Positions 15,449 to 24,045 of a stretch of DNA of 42,911 nt are shown piece after piece. Position 1 is the first letter of the stretch. Each line of letters opens with the position of its first letter. The translations under genes were made by a program, and so were the position numbers. Source of the stretch: Microvirga calopogonii (GTDB taxonomy: Bacteria > Pseudomonadota > Alphaproteobacteria > Rhizobiales > Beijerinckiaceae); contig NZ_QDGA01000041.1 of NCBI RefSeq assembly GCF_003347665.1, positions 1 through 42,911 on the forward strand. Reading direction: 5' to 3'. The notes beneath the pieces are model-generated. The model did no database searches. It was not told the origin of the DNA and worked only from the letters and a program-made list of their open reading frames with translations.

Positions 15449-16537
15449 TCAGCCGCCGAGATGCTTCATCGGGTCGACCGGGGTCGCACCCTTGCGGATC
15501 TCGAAGTGGAGCTGCGGCGAGGTCACGTTGCCGGTCTGGCCGGAGGTGGCGATCACCTGACCGCGCTTCACCTGCTCGCCGCGCTTCACGCTGAGCGAGC
15601 CGTTATGGGCGTAGGCCGAGACATAGCCGTTCTCGTGCTTGATCAGGACGAGGTTGCCGTAGCCCTTCACCTCGCTGCCCGCGTAGGTCACGGTGCCGGC
15701 CTCGGCGGCCTTGACCGGTGTGCCTTCGGGAACGGCGATATTGATGCCTTCATTGCCGCCATTGGCGCCGAACCCGGCGATGACGCGGCCGCGGGCCGGC
15801 CAACGGAAATCGCCTGACACGCTAGCGGTCTGCTCGGGCTCCTGCACGGGAGCCTTGGCAGCCTCCGGCTGGGGAGCCGGAGCGACCGGCTGAACGGCGG
15901 GTTTCACTTGCTCGGGCTGGGTGAGCGCCGCGACCTTGGGCTGCTCCACGACCGGCTTCGGAGCGGACACGAGAGGCTTGGGCGCGGAGACCAGCGGCTC
16001 GTCGGTCGCGGCAGCGACCTGCATCGGCGCGGACCGGGCATGAGCCGGAGCGGACGGAGCGGGAGCCTGGGCCGTCGCGGTCATCCCAGGACGGACGCGC
16101 TTCGCCGGCTCGGCAGCGGCGACAGGCGTCGTCGCGGCCGGCACCTTTGACGTATCGACGAGGCGGAACTGGGGACGGCCCGCAGGCTGTGCCGGCGCGG
16201 CCTGAGCGACAGGCGCGGGCCGCGCCTGAACCGGAGCGGGAGCAGGAGCGGAGGCGATGCGGGCAGGTTGCGACAGGGGCTGGGACTGCACGGGAGGCAG
16301 AGCCTGGGCCTGAACGCTCGGCGTCGGCATCGGCGCAGCCGAGTAGGACGGAGCGGGTTGGGGCGCCATGGAAGCCGTGGTGTCCATGCGCTCGCTCGCC
16401 GCGAAGGGGTTCGAGAACGGGTTCTCGGCGAACCGCGCGCTGTCGGTACTGCAGGCCGCTGCTGCACTCCCGATCATCCCCACCAGGGCGATCCGCGACA
16501 CCGCACCCCAATGCCCAGAACACACACGCAACCGCAT
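15449..16537 (-). CDS. NlpD/DipM-like LytM-domain lipoprotein, degenerate M23
   Basis: 362 residues from ATG 16537. The N-terminus is a lipoprotein-type signal (MIGSAAAACS). A long Pro/Ala-rich linker of about 210 residues follows, then a C-terminal LytM (M23) domain at 245-362. The zinc-ligand motif HxGxD reads NEGIN, and HLHFE reads QLHFE, so three ligand positions are changed. Catalysis is unlikely. As with NlpD, EnvC and DipM, the domain probably activates cell-wall amidases at the division site. No LysM repeat is visible in the linker, unlike most NlpD proteins. It follows pcm and surE, the usual NlpD neighbourhood. Confidence 0.85.
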   Translation of the reverse strand: MRLRVCSGHWGAVSRIALVGMIGSAAAACSTDSARFAENPFSNPFAASERMDTTASMAPQPAPSYSAAPMPTPSVQAQALPPVQSQPLSQPARIASAPAPAPVQARPAPVAQAAPAQPAGRPQFRLVDTSKVPAATTPVAAAEPAKRVRPGMTATAQAPAPSAPAHARSAPMQVAAATDEPLVSAPKPLVSAPKPVVEQPKVAALTQPEQVKPAVQPVAPAPQPEAAKAPVQEPEQTASVSGDFRWPARGRVIAGFGANGGNEGINIAVPEGTPVKAAEAGTVTYAGSEVKGYGNLVLIKHENGYVSAYAHNGSLSVKRGEQVKRGQVIATSGQTGNVTSPQLHFEIRKGATPVDPMKHLGG

Positions 16538-16651
16538 CACTCAACCCCAACCGAACGCAACTCGATGGAGCCATTAAAAGCCTGTTCAGGTTAAGCAACG
16601 GTTGACGTTGCGCGGATTGTCGTAACCCTGTCCGAAAATATTTCGTTCCGG

Positions 16652-17335
16652 TCAGAGAGTTGCCGCAATCCCCGTGACGAGGGGTGAGATGCGCAAGGCC
16701 GCACCGACCGATTGCGCGAGTTCACCCTCGGTATTGCGCTCGATCCGCACGAGATGCGGCACGCCCTCGATGGCGACGGCCCCCACCAAGCGGCTCCCCG
16801 GCCCAAGGAGGGACGTCACGGTCTCCGGGATCTCCGGACAGGCGCCGTTGAGCAGGATGCGATCGAAGCGGTCGCGCACTCGCGCAGCCAAGCCGTCGCC
16901 CACTTCGAGGCGGATCTTTCCCGCATCCACGATCTTCAGATGCTGAGCCGCGCTTTCCGCGAGCGTGTTGAAGCGCTCAACGCTCGTGACATCCGCGCCG
17001 AGCCTTGCCAGCAACGCGGTCACGTAGCCGCTCCCCGTTCCAACTTCGAGAACGCGCTGACCCGGCTGTACACCGAGCGACAGCAGCATGGCCGCGACCG
17101 TGGCAGGACCGGTCATGGTCTGTCCGCAGGGCAGCGGGAGCGCCACATCCGTGCGGGCGAGGTCGGTGAAGCGGCGCGGCGCGAAGACCTCGCGTGGGAC
17201 GAGTTCCATGGCGCGCAGAAGAGCCGTGTCGCGGATACCTTTGGCGCGCAGGGACAGGATGAAGGACGCAGCGCCGATCGCCTCCTGCTCGTCGCGGGCT
17301 TCCGCTTCAGGCAGGAATGGCATGTCCTGGTTCAT
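16652..17335 (-). CDS. pcm: Protein-L-isoaspartate O-methyltransferase
   Basis: 227 residues. Pcm methylates isoaspartyl residues in aged proteins with S-adenosylmethionine so that they can revert to aspartate. The SAM-binding motif I VLEVGTGSGYVTALL starts at residue 95, and the preceding LPCGQTMTGP corresponds to the substrate-binding loop. VEVGDG and ILLNGACPEIP are further family landmarks. CGQTMTGP differs slightly from the common GQTISQP. The start lies 13 bases after the surE stop. The surE-pcm-nlpD order is conserved well beyond this group. Confidence 0.92.
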   Translation of the reverse strand: MNQDMPFLPEAEARDEQEAIGAASFILSLRAKGIRDTALLRAMELVPREVFAPRRFTDLARTDVALPLPCGQTMTGPATVAAMLLSLGVQPGQRVLEVGTGSGYVTALLARLGADVTSVERFNTLAESAAQHLKIVDAGKIRLEVGDGLAARVRDRFDRILLNGACPEIPETVTSLLGPGSRLVGAVAIEGVPHLVRIERNTEGELAQSVGAALRISPLVTGIAATL

Positions 17336-17348
17336 CGCGCCTGCTCTC

Positions 17349-18113
17349 TCATCCGCCGAATGCCTGTGCGTAGCGCGTCAGGGTCGGCTCGTCCGTCATG
17401 TCGATGCGAAGCGGCGTGACGGCGATGCGCCGGTTGGCGATGGCCCAGAGATCCGTGCCGTTCCCAGGCGTGAACGGGCGGCGCTCGAAGGCGATCCAGA
17501 AATAAGGATTGCCGCGCCCGTCCTGGCGCTCGTCGAGACGCAGGAGTTCCTGCGTGCGCTGGCCTTGGTTGACGAGCGCCGTCCCTTCGACCTCATCGGG
17601 TTCGCAATCGGGAAAGTTGACGTTGACGAGGATGCCCTTGTCGACGCCCGCCTCGAGGATCCTGCGCACGACCTTGGGGCCGTGATGCTCCGCGCATTGC
17701 CAGCGCGGCGCGTTGCGCGTGCCCGGCCCATAGGCCTGCGAGAGAGCGATGGACGGAATACCGAGGATCGTGCCCTCGATGGCGCCGGCCACCGTGCCGG
17801 AATAGGTCACGTCCTCCGCCACGTTCTGCCCCCGGTTCACCCCGGAGAGCACGAGGTCGGGCCGCGCGTCCCGCATGAGGTGGCGGACGCCCATGATCAC
17901 GCAATCGGTCGGCGTGCCCTTCACGGCGAAGTGTCGGCTCGAAACCTCGCGCAGGCGCAAGGGATCGTTGAGCGAGAGCGAATGGGCGACGCCGCTCTGA
18001 TCGGTCTCGGGCGCGACGACCCAGACATCGTCCGACAGGTTGCGCGCGATGGCCTCGAGAGCCTTCAACCCCGGAGCATGGATGCCGTCGTCGTTGGTGC
18101 AGAGAATGCGCAT
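17349..18113 (-). CDS. surE: 5'/3'-nucleotidase SurE
   Basis: 254 residues. SurE is a metal-dependent survival-protein nucleotidase that removes phosphate from nucleoside monophosphates. MRILCTNDDGIHAPGL carries the metal-binding Asp8/Asp9. VVAPETDQSGVAHSLSL and LVLSGVNRGQN supply the other metal ligands (Ser and Asn). YSGTVAGAIEG is also family-specific. The length is usual. The start is one base after the serS stop and the stop is 13 bases before pcm, so the three genes form an operon. Confidence 0.95.
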   Translation of the reverse strand: MRILCTNDDGIHAPGLKALEAIARNLSDDVWVVAPETDQSGVAHSLSLNDPLRLREVSSRHFAVKGTPTDCVIMGVRHLMRDARPDLVLSGVNRGQNVAEDVTYSGTVAGAIEGTILGIPSIALSQAYGPGTRNAPRWQCAEHHGPKVVRRILEAGVDKGILVNVNFPDCEPDEVEGTALVNQGQRTQELLRLDERQDGRGNPYFWIAFERRPFTPGNGTDLWAIANRRIAVTPLRIDMTDEPTLTRYAQAFGG

Positions 18114-18114
18114 G

Positions 18115-19476
18115 TCAGGCCTGACGCTCGATGCGCGTCATCCCGCCCATATAGGGCTGGAGCGCAGACGGGATCGTGACGCTGCCGTCCTCGTTCTGGT
18201 AGTTCTCCAGAACGGCCACGAGCGTACGCCCGACCGCGAGGCCGGAGCCGTTGAGCGTGTGCACGAAACGAGGCTGCTTCTCACCGGCAGCGCGATAGCG
18301 GGCATTCATGCGCCGCGCCTGGAAATCGGAGCAGACCGAGCAGCTCGAAATCTCGCGATACATCCCCTGCCCCGGCAGCCAGACCTCGATGTCGTAGGTC
18401 TTGGTCGAGGAGAAGCCCATGTCGCCCGTGCAGAGTGTCATGGTGCGGAACGGCAGTTCGAGTTTCTTCAGCACGTTCTCGGCGCTGGTGAGCATGCGCT
18501 CATGCTCGTCGGCTGATGTCTCGGGCGTGGTTATGGAGACGAGCTCGCACTTCACGAACTGGTGCTGGCGGATCATGCCGCGCGTGTCACGTCCGGCGGA
18601 GCCCGCCTCGGCCCGGAAGCTCGGGGTGAGCGCGGTGAAGCGCAAGGGCAGCTCTTCCTCGGATAGGATCTGCTCGCGCACGAGATTGGTGAGCGTGACC
18701 TCCGCCGTGGGGATCATGCCGTAGCGTGTGTCCTTGACGAGCTTGGCGACCGCGTCACGCGCCTGACCTTCGAGTGCGGCAGCCACGATCTGCTCGAGCG
18801 AGTTGCCGGGGAAGGCCCAGAACTGATCGTCCTCGAACTTCGGCAGCTGCGCCGTGCCGAACATGGCGTCGTCCCGCACCAGCAGCGGCGGGTTCACTTC
18901 CGTGTAGCCGTGTTCGGTGGTGTGCAGGTCGATCATGAATTGACCGAGCGCGCGCTCCAGGCGAGCCAGGCCGCCTTTCAACACGACGAAGCGCGAGCCG
19001 GAGAGCTTGGCCGCCGTCTCGAAGTCCATGAGGCCGAGAGCCTCGCCGATCTCGAAGTGCTGCTTGGCGTTGTTCATGGTCGGCGGCGTGCCGAAGCGGT
19101 GACGCTCCACGTTGCCGTGTTCGTCGGCCCCGACCGGCACATCGTCCTTTGGAATATTGGGAATGGCGGCAAGAGCCTCGAACAGCGCCTTCTCGGCATT
19201 CCGCTCGCCCTCCTCCAACTCGGGCATCGTCTCCTTGATCCGGGCGACCTCGGCCATCAGCTCCTGGGCCCGGGCTTCGTCCTTTTTGGCCTTTGCCTGG
19301 CCGATCTCCTTGGATAGGGCATTGCGGCGCTCGGTGGCGGCCTGCAGGGCGGAAATCGCGGCCTTCCGGGCATCGTCGAGGGCGATGAGCCGAGCGGACA
19401 GGGGCTCCATGCCCCGGTTCCGGAGGCCTTGGTCGAAAGCCGCGGGGTTTTCGCGGATGGAACGGATGTCGTGCAT
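18115..19476 (-). CDS. serS: Serine--tRNA ligase
   Basis: 453 residues. It charges tRNA-Ser. The N-terminal part MHDIRSIRENPAAFDQGL to about residue 110 is the long coiled-coil arm that binds the tRNA (DARKAAISALQAATERRN, then KAKKDEARAQEL). The class II catalytic core follows, with motif 2 region LTPSFRAEAGSAGRDTRGMIRQHQF and motif 3 region NGSGLAVGRTLVAVLENYQ. The length is normal. It lies between tatC and surE on the same strand, with a gap of about 100 bases to tatC. Confidence 0.97.
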   Translation of the reverse strand: MHDIRSIRENPAAFDQGLRNRGMEPLSARLIALDDARKAAISALQAATERRNALSKEIGQAKAKKDEARAQELMAEVARIKETMPELEEGERNAEKALFEALAAIPNIPKDDVPVGADEHGNVERHRFGTPPTMNNAKQHFEIGEALGLMDFETAAKLSGSRFVVLKGGLARLERALGQFMIDLHTTEHGYTEVNPPLLVRDDAMFGTAQLPKFEDDQFWAFPGNSLEQIVAAALEGQARDAVAKLVKDTRYGMIPTAEVTLTNLVREQILSEEELPLRFTALTPSFRAEAGSAGRDTRGMIRQHQFVKCELVSITTPETSADEHERMLTSAENVLKKLELPFRTMTLCTGDMGFSSTKTYDIEVWLPGQGMYREISSCSVCSDFQARRMNARYRAAGEKQPRFVHTLNGSGLAVGRTLVAVLENYQNEDGSVTIPSALQPYMGGMTRIERQA

Positions 19477-19577
19477 GGGATGAGGACCTGCTTCGCCGAG
19501 CGGCCCTGCCCTTTCCGACGAGACCGCCCCTTCAACTTATGCCGAGGATGGCGGCCGATGTGGAGTCCTTTCGGCCT

Positions 19578-20381
19578 CTAACCCTCTGCCGCGCGCGCGG
19601 CCTCGGCTTCCGCACGCTTCTTCTCGACCATGGTCACGGAGAAGATGGATGCCTCGTAAAGAAGCAAGGTGGGGATCGCAAGGGCGAACTGGCTGATCAC
19701 GTCCGGCGGCGTGAGAACCGCGGCCAGCACGAAGACGAAGACGATCGCGTAGCGGCGCTTGTCCTTCAGGAACTGCGAGTCGATGATCCCGGCGCGGGCG
19801 AGCAGGGTCAGGACGACCGGCAGCTGGAAGCAGATGCCGAAGGCGAAGATCAGCGTCATGATCAGCGACAGGTACTCGCTGACCTTGGGCAGGAACTCGA
19901 TGGCAGGGCTCGTGTCCGTCGCCAGCTGCTGCATGCCCACGGAGAAGCGCATGAGGAGCGGCATGGCGATGAAATAGACGCAGGCCGCGCCGATGACGAA
20001 GAGGATCGGTGTCGCGAAGAGGTACGGGACGAAGGCCCGCCGCTCGTTCTTGTAGAGTCCCGGCGCCACGAATTTGTAAATCTGGATGGCGATGACCGGG
20101 AACGCCAGGAACCCGGCGCCGAAGGCGGCGACCTGAATCTGCGTGAAGAGGTACTCCAGGCCATGCGTATAGACGAGGTGCGCCTTCTCGGGCGAACCGA
20201 CAGCGAGGACGTAGGGCCAGACGAGCGCGTTGTAGATGTACTTCGCGGCGGCGAAGCAGAGAAAGAACATCACCACGAACGCGACCAGCGCCTTGATCAG
20301 GCGCGATCGCAGCTCGGTCAGGTGCTCGATCAGAGGCGCGCGCGAAGCTTCGACCTCATCGTCTTCAGCGGCGGTGGTCAT
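19578..20381 (-). CDS. tatC: Sec-independent protein translocase subunit TatC
   Basis: 267 residues with six membrane segments. It is the receptor of the twin-arginine export system and recognises signal peptides together with TatB. PLIEHLTELRSRLIKAL at the N-terminus is the conserved cytoplasmic motif, with the Glu/Leu/Arg residues needed for binding. AFGICFQLPVVLTLLARAG and RRYAIVFVFVLAAVLTPPDVISQ are further signatures. The start overlaps the tatB stop by 4 bases (ATGA), showing translational coupling. The last about 20 residues are charged and Ala-rich. Confidence 0.97.
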   Translation of the reverse strand: MTTAAEDDEVEASRAPLIEHLTELRSRLIKALVAFVVMFFLCFAAAKYIYNALVWPYVLAVGSPEKAHLVYTHGLEYLFTQIQVAAFGAGFLAFPVIAIQIYKFVAPGLYKNERRAFVPYLFATPILFVIGAACVYFIAMPLLMRFSVGMQQLATDTSPAIEFLPKVSEYLSLIMTLIFAFGICFQLPVVLTLLARAGIIDSQFLKDKRRYAIVFVFVLAAVLTPPDVISQFALAIPTLLLYEASIFSVTMVEKKRAEAEAARAAEG

Positions 20382-20989
20382 CCGGCTTTCGCGTCCGATT
20401 TTACTGGTTTTTCTGAAAGTTGCTCGGCAAGGGCAGCCTGCTGGGCCTCGTATTCGGCCTCCCGTCTCAGAGATTCGGCGATCTCCGTGGCCGGATCGAC
20501 GCTCGGCGGAAGCGGCAGCTCGACCAGGGGATCGGCAGGTGCCGGCTCACGCCCTTCCACCACCGCTTGAACCGAGGCGTCGGAGGCTGCTTCCTTCACA
20601 GGCGTTTCCGGCTCGGGCGCCGTGACCTGATCCGCCGTCACCGGCGGAACATCCTGCTTGGTCTCGGTCTCGGGAGCCTGGACGGCTGGCGCCACGGGCG
20701 CTTCGATCGAGGTCTTGAGCTCGTCTCGGATCGTCTGGATGGGGTTGAAGTTCGTATTCCCGACGGAGGAGACGGAGTCGTTCATCCCCTGAAGCTGCTT
20801 CTTGACCTCGTCGAGCTCGGCCTCGCGCATGGCCTCGTTGAACTGCCCCTGGAACTCCGCCGCCATGCGGCGAAGCTTCCCTGTCACCTGCCCGACCGTC
20901 CGCAGCGCTTTCGGCAGATCCTTCGGGCCGATCACGATCAGCGCGACGGCACCGATCACCATGACCTCACCCCAGCTCATGTCCAACAT
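20378..20989 (-). CDS. tatB: Sec-independent protein translocase subunit TatB
   Basis: 203 residues. One N-terminal membrane segment (MSWGEVMVIGAVALIVIGP) is followed by KDLPKALRTVGQVTGKLR, the amphipathic helix typical of TatB. A further coiled helix (FQGQFNEAMREAELDEVKKQL) comes next. The rest is a Pro/Glu/Ala-rich tail without clear structure. With TatC it forms the receptor complex. The start at ATG 20989 has GAGG eight bases upstream. It sits between tatA (74-base gap) and tatC (4-base overlap). Confidence 0.95.
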   Translation of the reverse strand: MLDMSWGEVMVIGAVALIVIGPKDLPKALRTVGQVTGKLRRMAAEFQGQFNEAMREAELDEVKKQLQGMNDSVSSVGNTNFNPIQTIRDELKTSIEAPVAPAVQAPETETKQDVPPVTADQVTAPEPETPVKEAASDASVQAVVEGREPAPADPLVELPLPPSVDPATEIAESLRREAEYEAQQAALAEQLSEKPVKSDAKAG

Positions 20990-21062
20990 GACGTGGCCTC
21001 GAACCTGCCTCTTAGGTACTCACGCGTACTGACACGCCGCTCCGAGCGGCGGCGCACGAAGC

Positions 21063-21305
21063 TTAGCCGACCTTGTGGTCCGTCGTTGCGGTGCTCGTCG
21101 GAGCGCCGGCCTGATGATCGAGGGTGCGGACGGGCTCGGACGGCTGCACCGGCTTTGCCGGCGTATCGTCCTCGGACATGCCCTTCTTGAAGGCTTTGAT
21201 ACCCTTCGCGACGTCACCCATCATGTCGGAGATCTTGCCGCGTCCGAACAGAAGGACGACGATCAGACCGACGACGATCCAGTGCCAAATACTCGTGCCA
21301 CCCAT
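21063..21305 (-). CDS. tatA: Sec-independent protein translocase subunit TatA
   Basis: 80 residues. The N-terminus SIWHWIVVGLIVVLLFGRGKISDMMGDVAKGIKAFKKGM contains the single membrane segment, the FGRGK hinge and the amphipathic helix that form the Tat pore. The C-terminal tail is short and polar. AGGAGG lies close to ATG 21305, one of the strongest ribosome binding sites in the window, which fits TatA being needed in excess over TatB and TatC. It follows the ABC ATPase gene by 57 bases. Confidence 0.97.
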   Translation of the reverse strand: MGGTSIWHWIVVGLIVVLLFGRGKISDMMGDVAKGIKAFKKGMSEDDTPAKPVQPSEPVRTLDHQAGAPTSTATTDHKVG

Positions 21306-21362
21306 GGCAATTCCTCCTGCGCCTGGAAAGGCGCGGCTTCTCGATATGAACTCGCCGCCAAC

Positions 21363-22487
21363 CTATGCGTCGGAGGCGGCGAAAACAAGGACATCCTTAG
21401 TAGCGATTTCGATGCCCACATCCTGTCCCTCCTTCACGCCAACGGGATCGTGAACGCGGGCCTGCAAGGGGCGGTCCACCCCCTGCACGTCAATGTGCAC
21501 CAGATCGACCTCGCCGAGAAAGCGACGAGACACCACACGTCCCGGCAGGCAGAAGCCCTCGGGCTTGAGCTTCAACCCTTGAGGCCGCACGCAGACGATG
21601 GCGGGCCCATCGCTGAGATGCGGCGCCGGAAAGATGCCCACCGGGCAGGAGACCTGGCCGTTGCGAACCACGCCCTCAAGCTCGTTGAAGTCGCAGAAGA
21701 AGCGGGCGGCGAACAGGTTCGCCGGGCGGCGATAGATCTCCTCCGCCTCGCCCTGCTGAATGATCGTGCCGGAACGCATGAGCACGATCCTGTCGGCGAT
21801 CCGCATCGCCTCCTCCGGATCGTGCGTGACGACGATGGTCGTAGCGCCGGTTTCTCTCAGAATTGCGACGGTCTCGTCCCGGATCGCGTCGCGCATGCGC
21901 CGGTCGAGGTTCGAGAACGGCTCGTCCATGAGCAGGACGCCAGGGCGCGGCGCGATCGAACGGGCCAAGGCCACCCGCTGCTGTTCGCCGCCGGACAGGG
22001 TATGCGGATACTCGTTGGCGTAATGTTCGAGACCGACGCGGGACAGGGCGCGACGCGCGGCGATGCCGGCTTCTGAGGCCGAGAGATCCTTGAGCCCGAA
22101 CATGATGTTCTGGAGGATCGTCATGTGCGGGAAGAGGGCATAATCCTGGAACATGAGGCCGATGCCCCGTTTCTCCGGCTCCAGGAACGTCCGTGGTCCA
22201 CTGACCTCACGCCCATCCATCAGAACTCGGCCTGAGGTCGGCATTTCGACACCCGCGGCGATGCGCAGCAGGGTGGTCTTGCCGCAGCCGGAATGACCGA
22301 GCAGGCAGACGATCTCTCCCGGCTCGATGGTCAGCGACACGCCGTCGAGCGCCCGCTGGCTGTCGTAGGCCTGGACGATGCTCTCGAAGGTCAGCTGGGC
22401 CGGGATGGAAGCGCCCGCCGTCCCGCGCTGCCCCCAACGGGGCAGACGAAACAGGTCGCGGGCAGACCCGGCGGGTCTTGCGTTCAT
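21363..22487 (-). CDS. ABC transporter ATP-binding protein with TOBE region, FbpC/PotA type
   Basis: 374 residues. Walker A GHSGCGKTT is at 64-72, signature LSGGEQQR at 164-171, Walker B VLLMDEP at 184-190 and the switch His222. GIGLMFQDYALFPHMTILQN is typical of iron(III), phosphonate or polyamine importers. The last about 110 residues look like a TOBE-type regulatory region (VCVRPQGLKLKPEGF, then GRVVSRRFLGEVDLV). The substrate cannot be told. No permease or binding-protein gene is nearby. Its start overlaps the scpB stop by 4 bases, and tatA follows by 57 bases, so it is inserted within a housekeeping run. Confidence 0.88.
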   Translation of the reverse strand: MNARPAGSARDLFRLPRWGQRGTAGASIPAQLTFESIVQAYDSQRALDGVSLTIEPGEIVCLLGHSGCGKTTLLRIAAGVEMPTSGRVLMDGREVSGPRTFLEPEKRGIGLMFQDYALFPHMTILQNIMFGLKDLSASEAGIAARRALSRVGLEHYANEYPHTLSGGEQQRVALARSIAPRPGVLLMDEPFSNLDRRMRDAIRDETVAILRETGATTIVVTHDPEEAMRIADRIVLMRSGTIIQQGEAEEIYRRPANLFAARFFCDFNELEGVVRNGQVSCPVGIFPAPHLSDGPAIVCVRPQGLKLKPEGFCLPGRVVSRRFLGEVDLVHIDVQGVDRPLQARVHDPVGVKEGQDVGIEIATKDVLVFAASDA

Positions 22488-23203
22488 TCCTCGCCCACCT
22501 CGGTCTGGTGCATGTCGAGAGGCTGAAGAGGATCGTCCTCGAGCGGGTCCTCGTCCTCGCGCAGGGCGTCCGCGTCGGAGGGTGTCGGCACCGAGAAGTC
22601 CGAAGGCACGCGGCCCTCGATGAAGCCCGCTCCCTTGAGTTCCTCAAGGCCTGGAAGATCCTCGATGGCGTCGAGGCCGAAATGCTCCAGGAAGCCGGGT
22701 GTCGTGCCATAGGTCACGGGGCGCCCGGGAGCCTTCCTGCGCCCCCTCAGGCGGATCCAGCCGGTCTCCAGGAGGGTGTCGATGGTGCCCTTCGACGTGG
22801 CGACACCGCGGATCTCCTCGATCTCGGCTCGGGTCACCGGCTGATGATAAGCGATGATCGCCAGGGTCTCCATCGCGGCGCGGGACAATCTGCGCTGCTC
22901 GACCACGTCGCGGGCGAGCACGAAGGACAGGTCGCCGGCCGTGCGGAAGGTCCATTTCCCCGCCACCCGGACGAGGTTCACGCCCCGAGGAGCGTAGAGC
23001 TCGGTCAGGTCCTGGAGGATCTTCTCCACATCCGCGCCTTCCGGCAGGCGCCCGCTCAGCTCATCCGCGCTCAAGGGCGCAGGCGCGGCGAACAGGAGCG
23101 CCTCGGCGATCCGCATGGCCTCGCCGTGATCGGGAACATGGCTGATTTCCGGAGCCTCGGCTTCCGGCACCTCGGTCGCGTCTTCCTGCATATCGGGCAG
23201 CAT
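22484..23203 (-). CDS. scpB: Segregation and condensation protein B (SMC-ScpB)
   Basis: 239 residues. ScpB, with ScpA, regulates the SMC condensin that compacts and separates the chromosome. The core holds two winged-helix domains with EALLFAAPAPLSADEL, LSRAAMETLAIIAYHQPVTR and EIEEIRGVATSKGTIDTL. GRPVTYGTTPGFLEHFGL closes the conserved part, and the acidic tail after residue 200 is variable. ATG 23203 is chosen because AGGAG lies 6 bases upstream; a longer frame to 23233 would overlap scpA. The stop overlaps the ABC ATPase start. Confidence 0.95.
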   Translation of the reverse strand: MLPDMQEDATEVPEAEAPEISHVPDHGEAMRIAEALLFAAPAPLSADELSGRLPEGADVEKILQDLTELYAPRGVNLVRVAGKWTFRTAGDLSFVLARDVVEQRRLSRAAMETLAIIAYHQPVTRAEIEEIRGVATSKGTIDTLLETGWIRLRGRRKAPGRPVTYGTTPGFLEHFGLDAIEDLPGLEELKGAGFIEGRVPSDFSVPTPSDADALREDEDPLEDDPLQPLDMHQTEVGEE

Positions 23204-23204
23204 C

Positions 23205-24005
23205 CTAAACTCCTGCCTCGGCCGGGTCGGCAACGGGCTTGACCCAGACCGGAGCGAAGGCCTCGTCCTGCCGGACCGTCAGCTTGCCCTCGCGCACCAT
23301 TTCCAGGGTAGCGGACAGGGCAGAGGCGAGAATTGTCGGTCGCATGGCAGGTTCGACCATGTATTGCATCAGGTAGGTGTCGAGCGTCACCCAGTCGTTC
23401 AAGTGGCCGACCAGCCGCTCAAGAGCTTCCCGCGCATCGACCAGCGACCAGACGTTCCGCTTGTGCAGGGACACCTTGGCGTTGAACTGGATCTGCCGCT
23501 GCTGGGCATAGGCCTTGAGAAGGTCGTAGAGGCTCGCCTCGTAGCGTGAGTCCCGGAGGACGATCACGGGCTCGGGTGCGCCGCGGGCGAACACGTCGCG
23601 GCCGAGCCACGCACGTTCGCCCATCTTCTTGGCGGCCTCGCGGATCGCCTCCAGGCGGCGCAGGCGCAGGGCCAGGGCCGAAGCGAGCTCCTCGGCGCTC
23701 GGCTCCTCGCCCTTCGGCGGCTCGGGCAGCAGGAGGCGGGACTTGAGATAGGCGAGCCAAGCCGCCATCACGAGGTAATCGGCCGCCAGCTCGAGACGCA
23801 TGCGGCGCGCCGCCTCGATGAAGGTGATGTATTGCTCGGCGAGCGCCAGGATCGAGATGCGGTGGAGGTCCACCTTCTGGCGGCGGGCGAGTTCCAGCAG
23901 GAGGTCGAGCGGCCCTTCGAACCCATCCACGTCCACGAGCAGGGCGGGCTCGCTCTCGGCCCGCTCCGTGCGCTCAACGTCCTCGAAGGGTAAGGGATTT
24001 GCCAT
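23205..24005 (-). CDS. scpA: Segregation and condensation protein A (SMC-ScpA)
   Basis: 266 residues. ScpA is the kleisin that bridges the SMC heads. VDGFEGPLDLLLELARRQKVDLHRISI in the N-terminal part is the SMC-neck binding region. LEEAADYLVMAAWLAYLKSRLLLP-type residues and the C-terminal winged helix (ILASALSATLEMVREGKLTVRQDEAFAPVWV) complete the family pattern. The length is normal. The stop is one base before the scpB start, so the pair is coupled. nagZ lies 40 bases upstream on the same strand. Confidence 0.95.
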   Translation of the reverse strand: MANPLPFEDVERTERAESEPALLVDVDGFEGPLDLLLELARRQKVDLHRISILALAEQYITFIEAARRMRLELAADYLVMAAWLAYLKSRLLLPEPPKGEEPSAEELASALALRLRRLEAIREAAKKMGERAWLGRDVFARGAPEPVIVLRDSRYEASLYDLLKAYAQQRQIQFNAKVSLHKRNVWSLVDAREALERLVGHLNDWVTLDTYLMQYMVEPAMRPTILASALSATLEMVREGKLTVRQDEAFAPVWVKPVADPAEAGV

Positions 24006-24045
24006 CGACCGTACTCAACTCATGAGGTTCGAAGCTTCATTAGCT

